Shown here piece after piece: positions 46,414-54,156 of a stretch of DNA of 64,000 nucleotides. This DNA comes from Roseburia sp. (GTDB taxonomy: Bacteria; Bacillota; Clostridia; Lachnospirales; Lachnospiraceae), in NCBI GenBank assembly GCA_023664685.1, contig JAMPFC010000003.1, forward strand, positions 20,469-84,468, given 5' to 3'. A program made the position numbers and the translations under genes. How positions within the stretch are numbered: the stretch's first letter is position 1; every line of letters starts with the position of its first letter. The notes under the pieces are model-generated. The model had not been told where the DNA came from, did no database searches, and saw only the letters and a program-made list of their open reading frames with translations.

Positions 46414-47307
46414 TTACAAGTCTGTTCCGTCACTAAAACAACCTTTCTTTCCACTCATATCCGGCAACGCATATTTTTTGGTCTCTGGAATCTTGTCACG
46501 CCATCCAAGAAAATACGCCGTGATCCGGCTGATCTCATTTTTGATCCCATATTTCAACTGCTTTCCGCTCATCGTATAAGTTGAGTACATGATATCATTT
46601 GGAAATTTTTTCTCCACATATTTCACAAACGATGACAAAATCCCATCCGGCAATGACTTTTCATACAAATCCCTTGCGCCAAAAAGATGGAGGATCTCAT
46701 GAGCGTAGGTGGAAGCCCCTTCCGGTTTCTTTTCATATTTGGAAAACAGGGTACAGCACTCATAAAAATATTTTGTTTCGTCCTGTATATAATGTACCAT
46801 CGTAGAACTGAGTCCCGATTTATTTACATGAAAAAGAAAACCAATGCTGTCCGTGCCATATTTCTGGCGGATCGCGGCCACATCGATCTCTTCCTCGATA
46901 AATTTTTTCATCTCTTTATACAATTTCATCTGGCTCTTATTGCTGTCCTTTATCTTCCACTTTGTCTGATAATGATAGCAGATTTCTTTCTCTTTTTTCC
47001 GGTCTGCAACGATCGTCACATCTTTTCCATATTTTTTCGCCTGTTTTTTAATATAGCGGACAGCGGACATTACTTTTTTTGATGCTTCGTTTTTATCCTT
47101 TTCACTCCAACGAGTTTGGGAATCCGCAATGTAAATACTGACCAAAACCGATTTTCCCTCAAGAACCCCGGCACTCCCTGTCGGATTCTGTTTCCACTCC
47201 TCAACCGGAGAAACCTCAGCCGCCCCCAAGACCGGTTCGTTCTTACACAGACTGAGTACCATTCCAAAAAGAAAAACAAGCAAAAATGCCCATCTTTTTC
47301 TTTGCAT
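46414..47307 (-). CDS. Secreted metzincin-like metalloprotease
   Basis: A 297-aa exported protein: N-terminal signal helix (about 5-28) ending near GAAEV. The zinc site YAHEILHLFGARDLY at about 205-219 is HExxHxxGxxD, and a Met-turn-like DIMYST follows some 35 residues later, as in metzincins whose third ligand is Asp. No family assignment beyond that is possible by eye. ATG at 47307 has GGGGG at about 7 nt; a GTG one codon upstream is possible. It has its own promoter at 47329-47357, next to repeat copy A. Confidence 0.78.
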   Translation of the reverse strand: MQRKRWAFLLVFLFGMVLSLCKNEPVLGAAEVSPVEEWKQNPTGSAGVLEGKSVLVSIYIADSQTRWSEKDKNEASKKVMSAVRYIKKQAKKYGKDVTIVADRKKEKEICYHYQTKWKIKDSNKSQMKLYKEMKKFIEEEIDVAAIRQKYGTDSIGFLFHVNKSGLSSTMVHYIQDETKYFYECCTLFSKYEKKPEGASTYAHEILHLFGARDLYEKSLPDGILSSFVKYVEKKFPNDIMYSTYTMSGKQLKYGIKNEISRITAYFLGWRDKIPETKKYALPDMSGKKGCFSDGTDL

Positions 47308-47328
47308 CACACATCCCCCTTCCCTTTT

Positions 47329-47357
47329 ATATTAACATGAGGACGGTTTTTGGACAA
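47329..47357 (-). promoter_or_regulatory. Promoter of the metzincin-like gene
   Basis: Minus strand TTGTCC (47352-47357), 17-bp spacer, TAATAT (47329-47334). Confidence 0.6.
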
Positions 47358-47419
47358 TATGTATTTTTAGGGAATTGTGAGGGATTTGTTTTTGGGGGCA
47401 GCGGTTTCTTAAGACTAAT

Positions 47420-47606
47420 AACCCTCGCACAGAAGCCCAATATTTTTCGCTTCGAACCCGCTTTCGCTAGATAAACACGTAGCGGTACTAAAGGCTGCAA
47501 GGTGCGCTTTTCGCACCTCGTGCAAAAAACGCACCTTATACGCAGCCTAAGAACCGACGGTTTATAAGGCCCTCATCTTAAAATATTGGGCTTCTGTGCG
47601 AGGGTT
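47420..47606. repeat. Palindromic repeat element, copy A
   Basis: 187 bp with perfect 27-bp terminal inverted repeats, 47420-47446 and 47580-47606 (core cacagaagcccaatatttt). An inner hairpin is formed by aggctgc..ggtgcg and cgcacc..gcagcct. It lies between the 3' end of ohrR and the start region of the metzincin gene. No coding potential. The copy at 49876-50046 is the same element in the opposite orientation. Confidence 0.88.
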
Positions 47607-47671
47607 GATTTGCTTTCTCGGTAAACAAATTAGTGAAATGCGTAAGATTGTTACAATACACTTTTTCCATG

Positions 47672-48109
47672 CTAAGATAAGCTTTTAAGCAGCCTATATA
47701 AAAGCTGATATAACTGCTGTGCCTCCTGCGGTTCCAAATTGACACAGGCTCCTAATTGCTCTGGTATCAAGACAGCCTGCTCTTTTAATTTCTCCCCCGC
47801 CTGCGTAAGTGAAACAAGCAGACTACGTTCATCCTCTTTCGAGCGTTCCCTTACCACATACTTTTTCTCCTCTAGTTTCTTCAACACAGGGGTAAGCGTA
47901 CCGGAATCCAAATAAAGAAATTCGCCGAGTTCCTTAACCGTCACCTCTTTTTTCTCCCACATGACCATCATTGCAATATACTGGGTATATGTCAAATCCA
48001 GTTTGTCAAGATATGGTTTATACCTTCTTATCACTTCTTTCGAGCAGGCATAAAGCGGAAAACATAACTGGTTTTCTAGCTTCAAACAATCGTATTTATT
48101 TTTTTGCAT
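47672..48109 (-). CDS. ohrR: MarR-family peroxide-sensing regulator (OhrR-like)
   Basis: A 145-aa winged-helix protein. The N-terminal LENQLCFPLYA contains the Cys (residue 16) in the position of the OhrR redox sensor, and the DNA-binding wing is DSGTLTPVLKKLEEKKYVVRERSKEDERS. OhrR leaves DNA when this Cys is oxidised by organic peroxides. The two glutathione peroxidase genes upstream and the OhrR-type box in their promoter fit. ATG at 48109 has GGAG at 6 nt; the frame opens at 48139. Confidence 0.88.
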   Translation of the reverse strand: MQKNKYDCLKLENQLCFPLYACSKEVIRRYKPYLDKLDLTYTQYIAMMVMWEKKEVTVKELGEFLYLDSGTLTPVLKKLEEKKYVVRERSKEDERSLLVSLTQAGEKLKEQAVLIPEQLGACVNLEPQEAQQLYQLLYRLLKSLS

Positions 48110-48249
48110 AATAATCTCCATTTCTGAGCGATTTTTCACAGTGTCACAACTCCTCTGTCACTGTCATGCGATGTAATCGATCATATTTTTTGTGCATTCC
48201 CTGACCTTGTATAATACCTTAATGCAACATTTATAACAGCCTCCAATTC

Positions 48250-48795
48250 TTATAATAATTCTGCGATTTTTTCTTCCACTTCCTGCATATCTGCTGTTGG
48301 TTCAAAACGCTCCACTACATTTCCATCTCGGTCAATCAAAAATTTTGTAAAATTCCATTTAATATCACTGCTCTGTGCATAACTTGGATTGGTTCTTCCC
48401 AATGCACTTTCTAACATCGGTGTCAATGGGTGTTCCGCATCAAAACCCGCAAACCCCTTTTGTGATTTCAGATAAGTATAAAGTGGACACTCGTTCTCTC
48501 CATTTACTTCAATTTTAGAAAAAATCGGAAATGTAATACCAAATCGGGAATCACAAAATCTCACAATTTCTTCATTCGTTCCGGGTGCCTGATGTCCAAA
48601 CTGATTACAGGGAAAATCAAGAATAACCAATCCATCCTGCCCATATTTTTCGTAAATATCCTGTAAATCATCATACTGCGGCGTAAATCCACACTCCGTT
48701 GCAGAATTGATAATTAAAATCACTTTTCCGGCATAATCTTTTAAAGAAGTTTCCACGCCATACGCATCTTCTACGTTAAAATCATAAATGTTCAT
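48250..48795 (-). CDS. Glutathione/thiol peroxidase, Cys type
   Basis: A 181-aa GPx-family enzyme reducing hydroperoxides, probably with thioredoxin as donor since many clostridia lack glutathione. The peroxidatic Cys is in SATECGFT at about residue 36 (codon TGT, so not selenocysteine), with the tetrad partners in DFPCNQFGHQ and KWNFTKFL. It has an insert near 115-135 (FDAEHPLTPML..) not seen in the next copy. It is probably a tandem duplicate of the gene at 48817. Confidence 0.92.
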   Translation of the reverse strand: MNIYDFNVEDAYGVETSLKDYAGKVILIINSATECGFTPQYDDLQDIYEKYGQDGLVILDFPCNQFGHQAPGTNEEIVRFCDSRFGITFPIFSKIEVNGENECPLYTYLKSQKGFAGFDAEHPLTPMLESALGRTNPSYAQSSDIKWNFTKFLIDRDGNVVERFEPTADMQEVEEKIAELL

Positions 48796-48816
48796 CCTGT
48801 CATCCTCCTTAAAATA

Positions 48817-49290
48817 CTATAATAATTCCTTTATCTGTTCCTCTAGTTTTTCCGGTGTCACAGTCGGGGCAAAACGTGCAATCACATTTCCCTCTCTGTC
48901 AACAAGAAACTTAGTGAAATTCCATTTGATCTGATTCCCCATTACCCCTTTCTTTTGCGACTTCAGGAAAGTATACAAAGGTTCTTCACTTTTCCCATTT
49001 ACCTTGATTTTCTTAAACTGCGGAAATGTCACACCATAACGTAACTGACAGAAATCCGTAATTTCCTCATCACTGCCGGGTGCCTGATGCCCAAACTGGT
49101 TACAGGGAAAATCTAAGATTTCCACCCCCTCGGACTGGTACTTCTCATATAAATCCTGCAATCCATCATACTGCGGCGTAAATCCACAGCCTGTTGCCGT
49201 ATTGACAATTAGAAGAATCTTACCCCGATACCTCTCAAGAGTAACATTATCACCGTTCTTGGCTTTTACAGCGTAATCATAAATACCCAT
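48817..49290 (-). CDS. Glutathione/thiol peroxidase, Cys type (second copy)
   Basis: A 157-aa GPx-family protein. The Cys is in TATGCGFT at about 35, with DFPCNQFGHQAPG and KWNFTKFLVDREG conserved. It is clearly related to the downstream gene 21 nt away but lacks its insert. It is first in the gpx-gpx-ohrR run, and its promoter (49329-49357) overlaps an OhrR-type box, so induction by organic peroxide is expected. Confidence 0.92.
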   Translation of the reverse strand: MGIYDYAVKAKNGDNVTLERYRGKILLIVNTATGCGFTPQYDGLQDLYEKYQSEGVEILDFPCNQFGHQAPGSDEEITDFCQLRYGVTFPQFKKIKVNGKSEEPLYTFLKSQKKGVMGNQIKWNFTKFLVDREGNVIARFAPTVTPEKLEEQIKELL

Positions 49291-49321
49291 ATTCTTTTCT
49301 CCTCTCTTTTTTGATTGTTCT

Positions 49322-49357
49322 AAATTTAATTGTACGCAATTTATTTTGTTTTGTCAA
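49322..49357 (-). promoter_or_regulatory. gpx promoter with OhrR-type operator
   Basis: Minus strand TTGACA (49352-49357), 17-bp spacer, TACAAT (49329-49334). TACAATTAAATTT across the -10 closely matches the Bacillus OhrR half-site TACAATTAAATTGTA. A repressor here would block the polymerase. Confidence 0.78.
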
Positions 49358-49520
49358 CTACAAATTCATTTTTGTAAAAATTCTTGACAGATTCCCTTGT
49401 GTTCCTGCAATCAAATACGCAGATGATTTGCTCATGCTGGCTGTGGCAATCAGGCAAACAATATGCTATACTGAAATGTGTAACGAAGAAGCAAATCCTG
49501 ATTTTTATAGGGAGGGTTCA

Positions 49521-49865
49521 ATGACGACAAAAAAAATCATTACAACACTTTTTAGTTTCTTGATAATGCTTTCTGTATTTACTTTAGCAAGTTGCGAAAA
49601 TAATGATAAAATAATTGGAGAAGTCTATGGTTCTGAGCATGAATATATTAGAATCGGCGAAGATACATATACCGTATGCGAAAATCCGGGAGTAACAAAG
49701 AGTGAACACAATAAAAAGTTAGGTAAAGTAGAATTTAAGGACAAATCTATCGATCCTATTATTGTATGGAGTATCGATGGATTTGATGAGTACATATATA
49801 CTCTATGGGTATATGACGGTGCATACTACAAAAAGGACGATAAATATTGGAGAGACAGACAGTAA
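49521..49865 (+). CDS. Small lipoprotein, unknown function
   Basis: A 114-aa plus-strand protein with a lipoprotein signal peptide (KKIITTLFSFLIMLSVF, then LASC, Cys near 25). The mature part contains VYGSEHEYIRIGEDTYTV and a Tyr/Trp-rich end. The frame is open upstream to 49311, but ATG at 49521 has GGGAGGG at about 6 nt. It is AT-rich compared with most of the window and stands alone between divergent gpx and convergent pta, so it may be acquired. A possible -10 (tatact, about 49461) precedes it. Confidence 0.72.
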   Translation: MTTKKIITTLFSFLIMLSVFTLASCENNDKIIGEVYGSEHEYIRIGEDTYTVCENPGVTKSEHNKKLGKVEFKDKSIDPIIVWSIDGFDEYIYTLWVYDGAYYKKDDKYWRDRQ

Positions 49866-49875
49866 ACCAACTCTC

Positions 49876-50046
49876 ACACAGAAGCACGAATATTTTCGAT
49901 GAGAACCTTATAAACCGTCGGTACTTAGGCTGCGTATAAGGTGTGCTTTTGCACAAAGTGCAAAATGGCACCTTGCAGCCTTAGTACCGCTACGTGTTTA
50001 TCTAGCAAAAGCGGGTTCGAAGCGAAAAATATTCGTGCTTCTGTGT
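49876..50046. repeat. Palindromic repeat element, copy B (inverted relative to A)
   Basis: 171 bp with perfect 21-bp terminal inverted repeats, 49876-49896 and 50026-50046. The interior, read in reverse complement, matches copy A closely (taaaccgtcgg, ttaggctgcgtataaggtg, gcagcctt, gtaccgctacgtgtttatct). The end arms read gaagcacgaatatttt here and gaagcccaatatttt in A, yet pair perfectly within each copy. It lies between convergent gene ends. Confidence 0.88.
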
Positions 50047-50075
50047 AAAGTTTATCTGCCTCACTAAAAATACGA

Positions 50076-51053
50076 TCACGCCAGTGCCGCTGTCACGATC
50101 GCCATCGAATACACCTCACTCGCATTACAGCCGCGGGAAAGGTCATTGATCGGTGCATTAAGTCCAAGAAGAATCGGGCCATATGCCTCAAAGTTACCGA
50201 GGCGCTGTGCGATCTTGTATCCGATATTGCCGGCATTGATATCCGGGAAAATGAATGTATTGGCATTTCCTGCCACTTCGGAATCCGGGCATTTGGTTCG
50301 CGCCACACGCGGAGAAACTGCCGCATCAAACTGGAGTTCTCCCTCGATTGGAAGATCCGGCGCCACCTTCTTCGTCTTTTCTGCTGCATTTCTCATCTTG
50401 TCCACATCCTCACCGGCCCCGGAACCATGTGTAGAATAACTGAGGAAAGCAAGTTTCGGATCTACACCAAAAATCTTTGCACACTCTGCTGTCTCAAGGG
50501 CGATTTCCACCAACTCGTCCTCATTTGGATGAATGTTGATCGCACAGTCCCCCATCGCAAGCACTGTATTTCCACCGGTAGCCGATGCACGAACCAGTAT
50601 AAAACACGACGATACGATTTTGCTGTTCGGTTTTGTCTTGATGATCTGCAATGCCGGGCGGACGGTATCCGCTGTCGAATACGTGGCTCCGCCAAGAAGC
50701 GCATCTGCTTTTCCCATCTTCACAAGCATTGTACCAAAATAATTTGCTTGGGCTATGACGTCTCTTGCCTTCTCCGGCGTCATCCCTTTATCTTTACGGA
50801 TCTCACAGAGGAGTTCCACCATCTCGTCTTTTTCTTCATAAGTAGCCGGGTCGATGATCTCGGCTCCGCGGATATTAAAACCACATTCCTCTGCCGCTTC
50901 CGCAATCTCTTCCGGATTTCCAACTAAGATCGGCGCCAAAAACGTACTGGCAAGAAGTCGTGAAGATGCCTCAAGAACACGCGGATCACTTCCTTCTGTA
51001 AACACAATCTTCTTTGGATTTTTTTTCAAAATACTGATTAACTGACCAAACAT
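50076..51053 (-). CDS. pta: Phosphate acetyltransferase
   Basis: A 325-aa enzyme interconverting acetyl-CoA and acetyl phosphate, giving ATP with acetate kinase. It has the N-terminal FTEGSDPRVLEA, GGATYSTADTVRPALQIIK, MGDCAINIHPNEDELVEIA and SYSTHGSGAGEDVDKM. It is single-domain, as in other Gram-positives. ackA is not next to it in the window. The promoter is at 51071-51100. Confidence 0.95.
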   Translation of the reverse strand: MFGQLISILKKNPKKIVFTEGSDPRVLEASSRLLASTFLAPILVGNPEEIAEAAEECGFNIRGAEIIDPATYEEKDEMVELLCEIRKDKGMTPEKARDVIAQANYFGTMLVKMGKADALLGGATYSTADTVRPALQIIKTKPNSKIVSSCFILVRASATGGNTVLAMGDCAINIHPNEDELVEIALETAECAKIFGVDPKLAFLSYSTHGSGAGEDVDKMRNAAEKTKKVAPDLPIEGELQFDAAVSPRVARTKCPDSEVAGNANTFIFPDINAGNIGYKIAQRLGNFEAYGPILLGLNAPINDLSRGCNASEVYSMAIVTAALA

Positions 51054-51070
51054 CGTTTATTGCCTCCTGC

Positions 51071-51111
51071 ATTATATAATTATGATGTCGGGGCAAGCAA
51101 TACGCTGCCCC
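51071..51111 (-). promoter_or_regulatory. pta promoter with a small palindrome
   Basis: Minus strand TTGCTT (51095-51100), 18-bp spacer, TATAAT (51071-51076). A ggggca/tgcccc inverted repeat (51090-51111) covers the -35 and may be an operator. Confidence 0.6.
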
Positions 51112-51213
51112 TGACTGCATCCCACTATATCTATCATAACAATTTTTCCACAAAAAACAAGTACAAATTTGCCTGCGGCAATAATTATTTCTGATCTTTC
51201 GAGAATCTGCCTG

Positions 51214-52440
51214 CTATTCCTTACTCCTCAGTCCCTTAATGGCATTTGTCAGCTTGATCGGATTTCCATAACGGAGCGTAGAATTTCGGAAAATCTTTGC
51301 CCCGGCAAATCCCATGCCGATCACGGACGCATAGAGGATGACCGCCGATATCACAACCTCCCACACAGCGACACTCCCCATAGCGATCCGGATAAACATA
51401 GCGCTGTAAGAGCTGACCGGAAGATAGGACAGAACCTTGATCACGATGCCATCCGGCTCCTGCATCTGAAACAGCACAAGAAAATAAATGACCATAACGA
51501 GCATCTGCGCTGTCCCAGCACTTTTATTGAGATCTTCGACTTTCGACACGAGTGCGCCAAGCGTTCCATACATAAACGCATAGATCAAAAATCCACCCAG
51601 ACCAAACACCGCAAATGTCACTAAAACATCCGTCGGTATATCAAAAATAATGTCAAGCATCCCGCCCAGACTGTCTTTATTCATTTTATAGCCCCCGAGC
51701 AGGCTCGCGAAAATGAGGCCGATCTGAAACAGGATCGCTGTCGCCCCGGCAAAAACTTTTCCAAATAAAAGACTTGCCGGTGATGTACTCGTCACCAGAA
51801 CTTCCACTGTACGGTTGCTCTTTTCATTTGCCACACCGGTAGCGATCATCATTCCATACATGACTATGATCATGAAAATAAGGATTACAAGAATATAACT
51901 GTACCAGTAATTATTTTCCGAATCTTTTCCGAGGACGTTTTCATTACATACAATATGCTCCTGATCAAGCCGGAGCATTTCTTCATAATCCAGATTATGC
52001 TCCTCACAATACGCCATTTTTGCCGAAGTACTCATGATATCGCTGAATATTTCCGAGGCGGAGTCATAAATGGACTTATTCAATACATAATAATCAAATC
52101 CTTCCAATGACGTCACTGCAAATCCCACTGCCGCCTTTTCGGATTCGACCGCCTCCTTTACCTTTTCCCCGCTGTCCATCCTCTGGATCTCTGTCTTTCC
52201 ATAGGACTGGATCATCTCATCTTGAATCATTCCTGTCGCATCATAAATCGCAATCGTCTCTGCAATCTGGCTGTCACTCCCATCCCCCTCGGAATCCTCT
52301 CCGGAAAAATCCGATATGATCCCGGGGATACTGAGCGCTACGACCGCCACGACACAGATCAGGATCGTAGACAGCATATAAGATTTACTTTTAAAATAAT
52401 TCCCAAGTTCAAAGCAATATACATTCCACAAATTTTTCAT
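51214..52440 (-). CDS. ABC-2 type permease (NatB-like)
   Basis: A 408-aa membrane protein with an N-terminal helix (YMLSTILICVVAVVALSIPG), a large extracytoplasmic loop of about 130 residues, and about five helices near residues 165-390. It has the arrangement of NatB-type exporters and contains TGVANEKSNRTVEVLVTSTSP. It starts 1 nt after its ATPase. ATG at 52440 was chosen over the open frame to 52503, which would overlap the ATPase. The substrate is unknown. Confidence 0.85.
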   Translation of the reverse strand: MKNLWNVYCFELGNYFKSKSYMLSTILICVVAVVALSIPGIISDFSGEDSEGDGSDSQIAETIAIYDATGMIQDEMIQSYGKTEIQRMDSGEKVKEAVESEKAAVGFAVTSLEGFDYYVLNKSIYDSASEIFSDIMSTSAKMAYCEEHNLDYEEMLRLDQEHIVCNENVLGKDSENNYWYSYILVILIFMIIVMYGMMIATGVANEKSNRTVEVLVTSTSPASLLFGKVFAGATAILFQIGLIFASLLGGYKMNKDSLGGMLDIIFDIPTDVLVTFAVFGLGGFLIYAFMYGTLGALVSKVEDLNKSAGTAQMLVMVIYFLVLFQMQEPDGIVIKVLSYLPVSSYSAMFIRIAMGSVAVWEVVISAVILYASVIGMGFAGAKIFRNSTLRYGNPIKLTNAIKGLRSKE

Positions 52441-52441
52441 A

Positions 52442-53392
52442 TCAGTTCTGCCCCCCTTCTTCCTCTTCTGATTCCGGTACTTCGTCTCCCACACAGGACA
52501 CAAAAATATCGTTCAGCGAAGGCTCATACGAACCATATTTATCAATCTCAATCGTTTCCTCCCGCAACCGCTCAAATAATTTCCACTGATCGACGCCATC
52601 CTTCAGGCGGACAATGACATGGCGCTTATCATTTCCCTCTACCTCAAGTACATCGGACAATTTCTCCAGACAGCACTGCTGCAGTTCCTCCAATGACAGA
52701 TTCAGGGCAGACAGGATTTTTCTTCCCTTCCCATACTCTTCTTTTATATCATCCAGACTTCCCGACAAAACCACCTCGCCCTGATTGATGATCGCAATAT
52801 CCTCACAAAATTCTTCAACATAGCTCATCTGATGACTGGAGAAAATCACAATTTTTCCGTTCTGAATCAATTCACTGATAACGTCTTTTAAAATCTGGGA
52901 ATTAACAGGATCCAGACCTGAAAATGGCTCGTCCAAAACAACGATATCCGGATCGCACACAAGCGTTGCCGCCAGTTGGACTTTCTGCTGATTTCCCTTC
53001 GACAGCGTATCCATCTTGCGTTTTTCGTACTCCGTCACCTTTAAGCGGCTCAGCCATTTCTTAGAATTTCGCACAGCCTTTGCTTTATCAAACCCTCTCA
53101 GCTTTGCAAAATAAACCATCTGCTCAAGAACCGTTTTCTTCGGATACATTCCCCTCTCTTCGGGAAGATACCCCACCTGATTTTTCGACGGTTCAAAAGG
53201 CTTTCCGTCTAACAGCACTTCCCCCTCATTTGCATGAAAAATATCCATGATAATGCGGATCGATGTGGTCTTCCCCGCTCCGTTCCTGCCGAGCAGACCA
53301 AGCGCCCTTCCACTTTCTACCGTAAAATCCACGCCCTTTAGCACTTCTTTTCCGTTAAAACTCTTGTGGATGTTTTTTAATTCCAGTTTCAT
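52442..53392 (-). CDS. ABC transporter ATPase (NatA-like)
   Basis: A 316-aa ATPase with Walker A GRNGAGKTTSIR, Q-loop region VGYLPEERGMYPKKT, signature LSKGNQQKVQLAATL and Walker B DIVVLDEPFSGLDP. The C-terminal about 80 residues are family-specific. Partner of the permease downstream. Its first 38 nt overlap the 3' end of the AlkD-like gene, a longer overlap than usual. Confidence 0.9.
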   Translation of the reverse strand: MKLELKNIHKSFNGKEVLKGVDFTVESGRALGLLGRNGAGKTTSIRIIMDIFHANEGEVLLDGKPFEPSKNQVGYLPEERGMYPKKTVLEQMVYFAKLRGFDKAKAVRNSKKWLSRLKVTEYEKRKMDTLSKGNQQKVQLAATLVCDPDIVVLDEPFSGLDPVNSQILKDVISELIQNGKIVIFSSHQMSYVEEFCEDIAIINQGEVVLSGSLDDIKEEYGKGRKILSALNLSLEELQQCCLEKLSDVLEVEGNDKRHVIVRLKDGVDQWKLFERLREETIEIDKYGSYEPSLNDIFVSCVGDEVPESEEEEGGQN

Positions 53393-54128
53393 CTTTTTCC
53401 CCTTCCTGACGCTTCCTCCCTGCCGGACGCTTTAAAGATCGTAACATCTTCTTGTCCTCTTTACTCACACGGTAGGACTCCGTCATTTTCTGTATACTCT
53501 TATTATAAGTAAAATCATCCAGATTGCAAGAAGCAAGAAAGCGTAATGTCTCATTTCTAAATTTAATGAAACAAATGGAAATCCCCCAAGCCACCGCCAT
53601 TTTCACATAATACCCATCGTGTCGTATCCCATCATATATTTTTAGGACAGTGTTACTATATTCCTCTGTCATATAGTACTGCATGAGTATGACCACCGCA
53701 AACCTCACTTCATACTCCTGATCCGAAGAAAGATATGGCTGCAAAAATTCAAACATCCTCTCCCGGTTCCTCTTCACATCTTTCAAATCCCCGCAGACGA
53801 TATCACACACCGCCCAATTGTCGATGTGGGGAATAAATTTCCCCACATAAGACAATTTCTCCTCAAAGTCACATTTGGCAAGAGCTGTCACCATGCCGCA
53901 GAGCATATTCATCTCATAAATCCCGGAATCCTCTGTCATTTCCACAAAGCCCCGCCAGTCCTCCTTGATGAGCTTTCTGGCAAGCTTCCTAAGAGCCGGA
54001 ACCCGCACCCCGTAAAAGACCGTATCCACGCCGGGGATGAGTTTCCCATGAAACTGCCGGTATGTTTCGTCCGCTAGCTCACGCAAGGAATCATCTACTC
54101 TTTTCAAATCCTCTTCTGTAAATGCCAT
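53355..54128 (-). CDS. AlkD-like DNA alkylation repair protein
   Basis: A 257-aa HEAT-repeat protein of the AlkD glycosylase family, which removes N3- or N7-alkylated purines. Features are FYGVRVPALRKLARKL, IDNWAVCDIVC (AlkD-type Trp/Asp helix) and YYVKMAVAWGISICF. The C-terminal about 30 residues are basic and poorly conserved. It sits between two ABC systems without an obvious functional link. Its catalytic Asp appears to be present in the DNWAVCD segment. Confidence 0.88.
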   Translation of the reverse strand: MAFTEEDLKRVDDSLRELADETYRQFHGKLIPGVDTVFYGVRVPALRKLARKLIKEDWRGFVEMTEDSGIYEMNMLCGMVTALAKCDFEEKLSYVGKFIPHIDNWAVCDIVCGDLKDVKRNRERMFEFLQPYLSSDQEYEVRFAVVILMQYYMTEEYSNTVLKIYDGIRHDGYYVKMAVAWGISICFIKFRNETLRFLASCNLDDFTYNKSIQKMTESYRVSKEDKKMLRSLKRPAGRKRQEGEKDETGIKKHPQEF

Positions 54129-54156
54129 TTATCTGCTCCTTTCTCAAGCACTAACC

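Noticed and set aside
48250-49290. Glutathione peroxidases as selenoproteins
   Set aside because: The active-site codon is TGT (Cys) in both genes.
47420-50046. Repeat copies as insertion sequences
   Set aside because: At 171-187 bp they have no transposase frame, and no obvious target duplication was visible.
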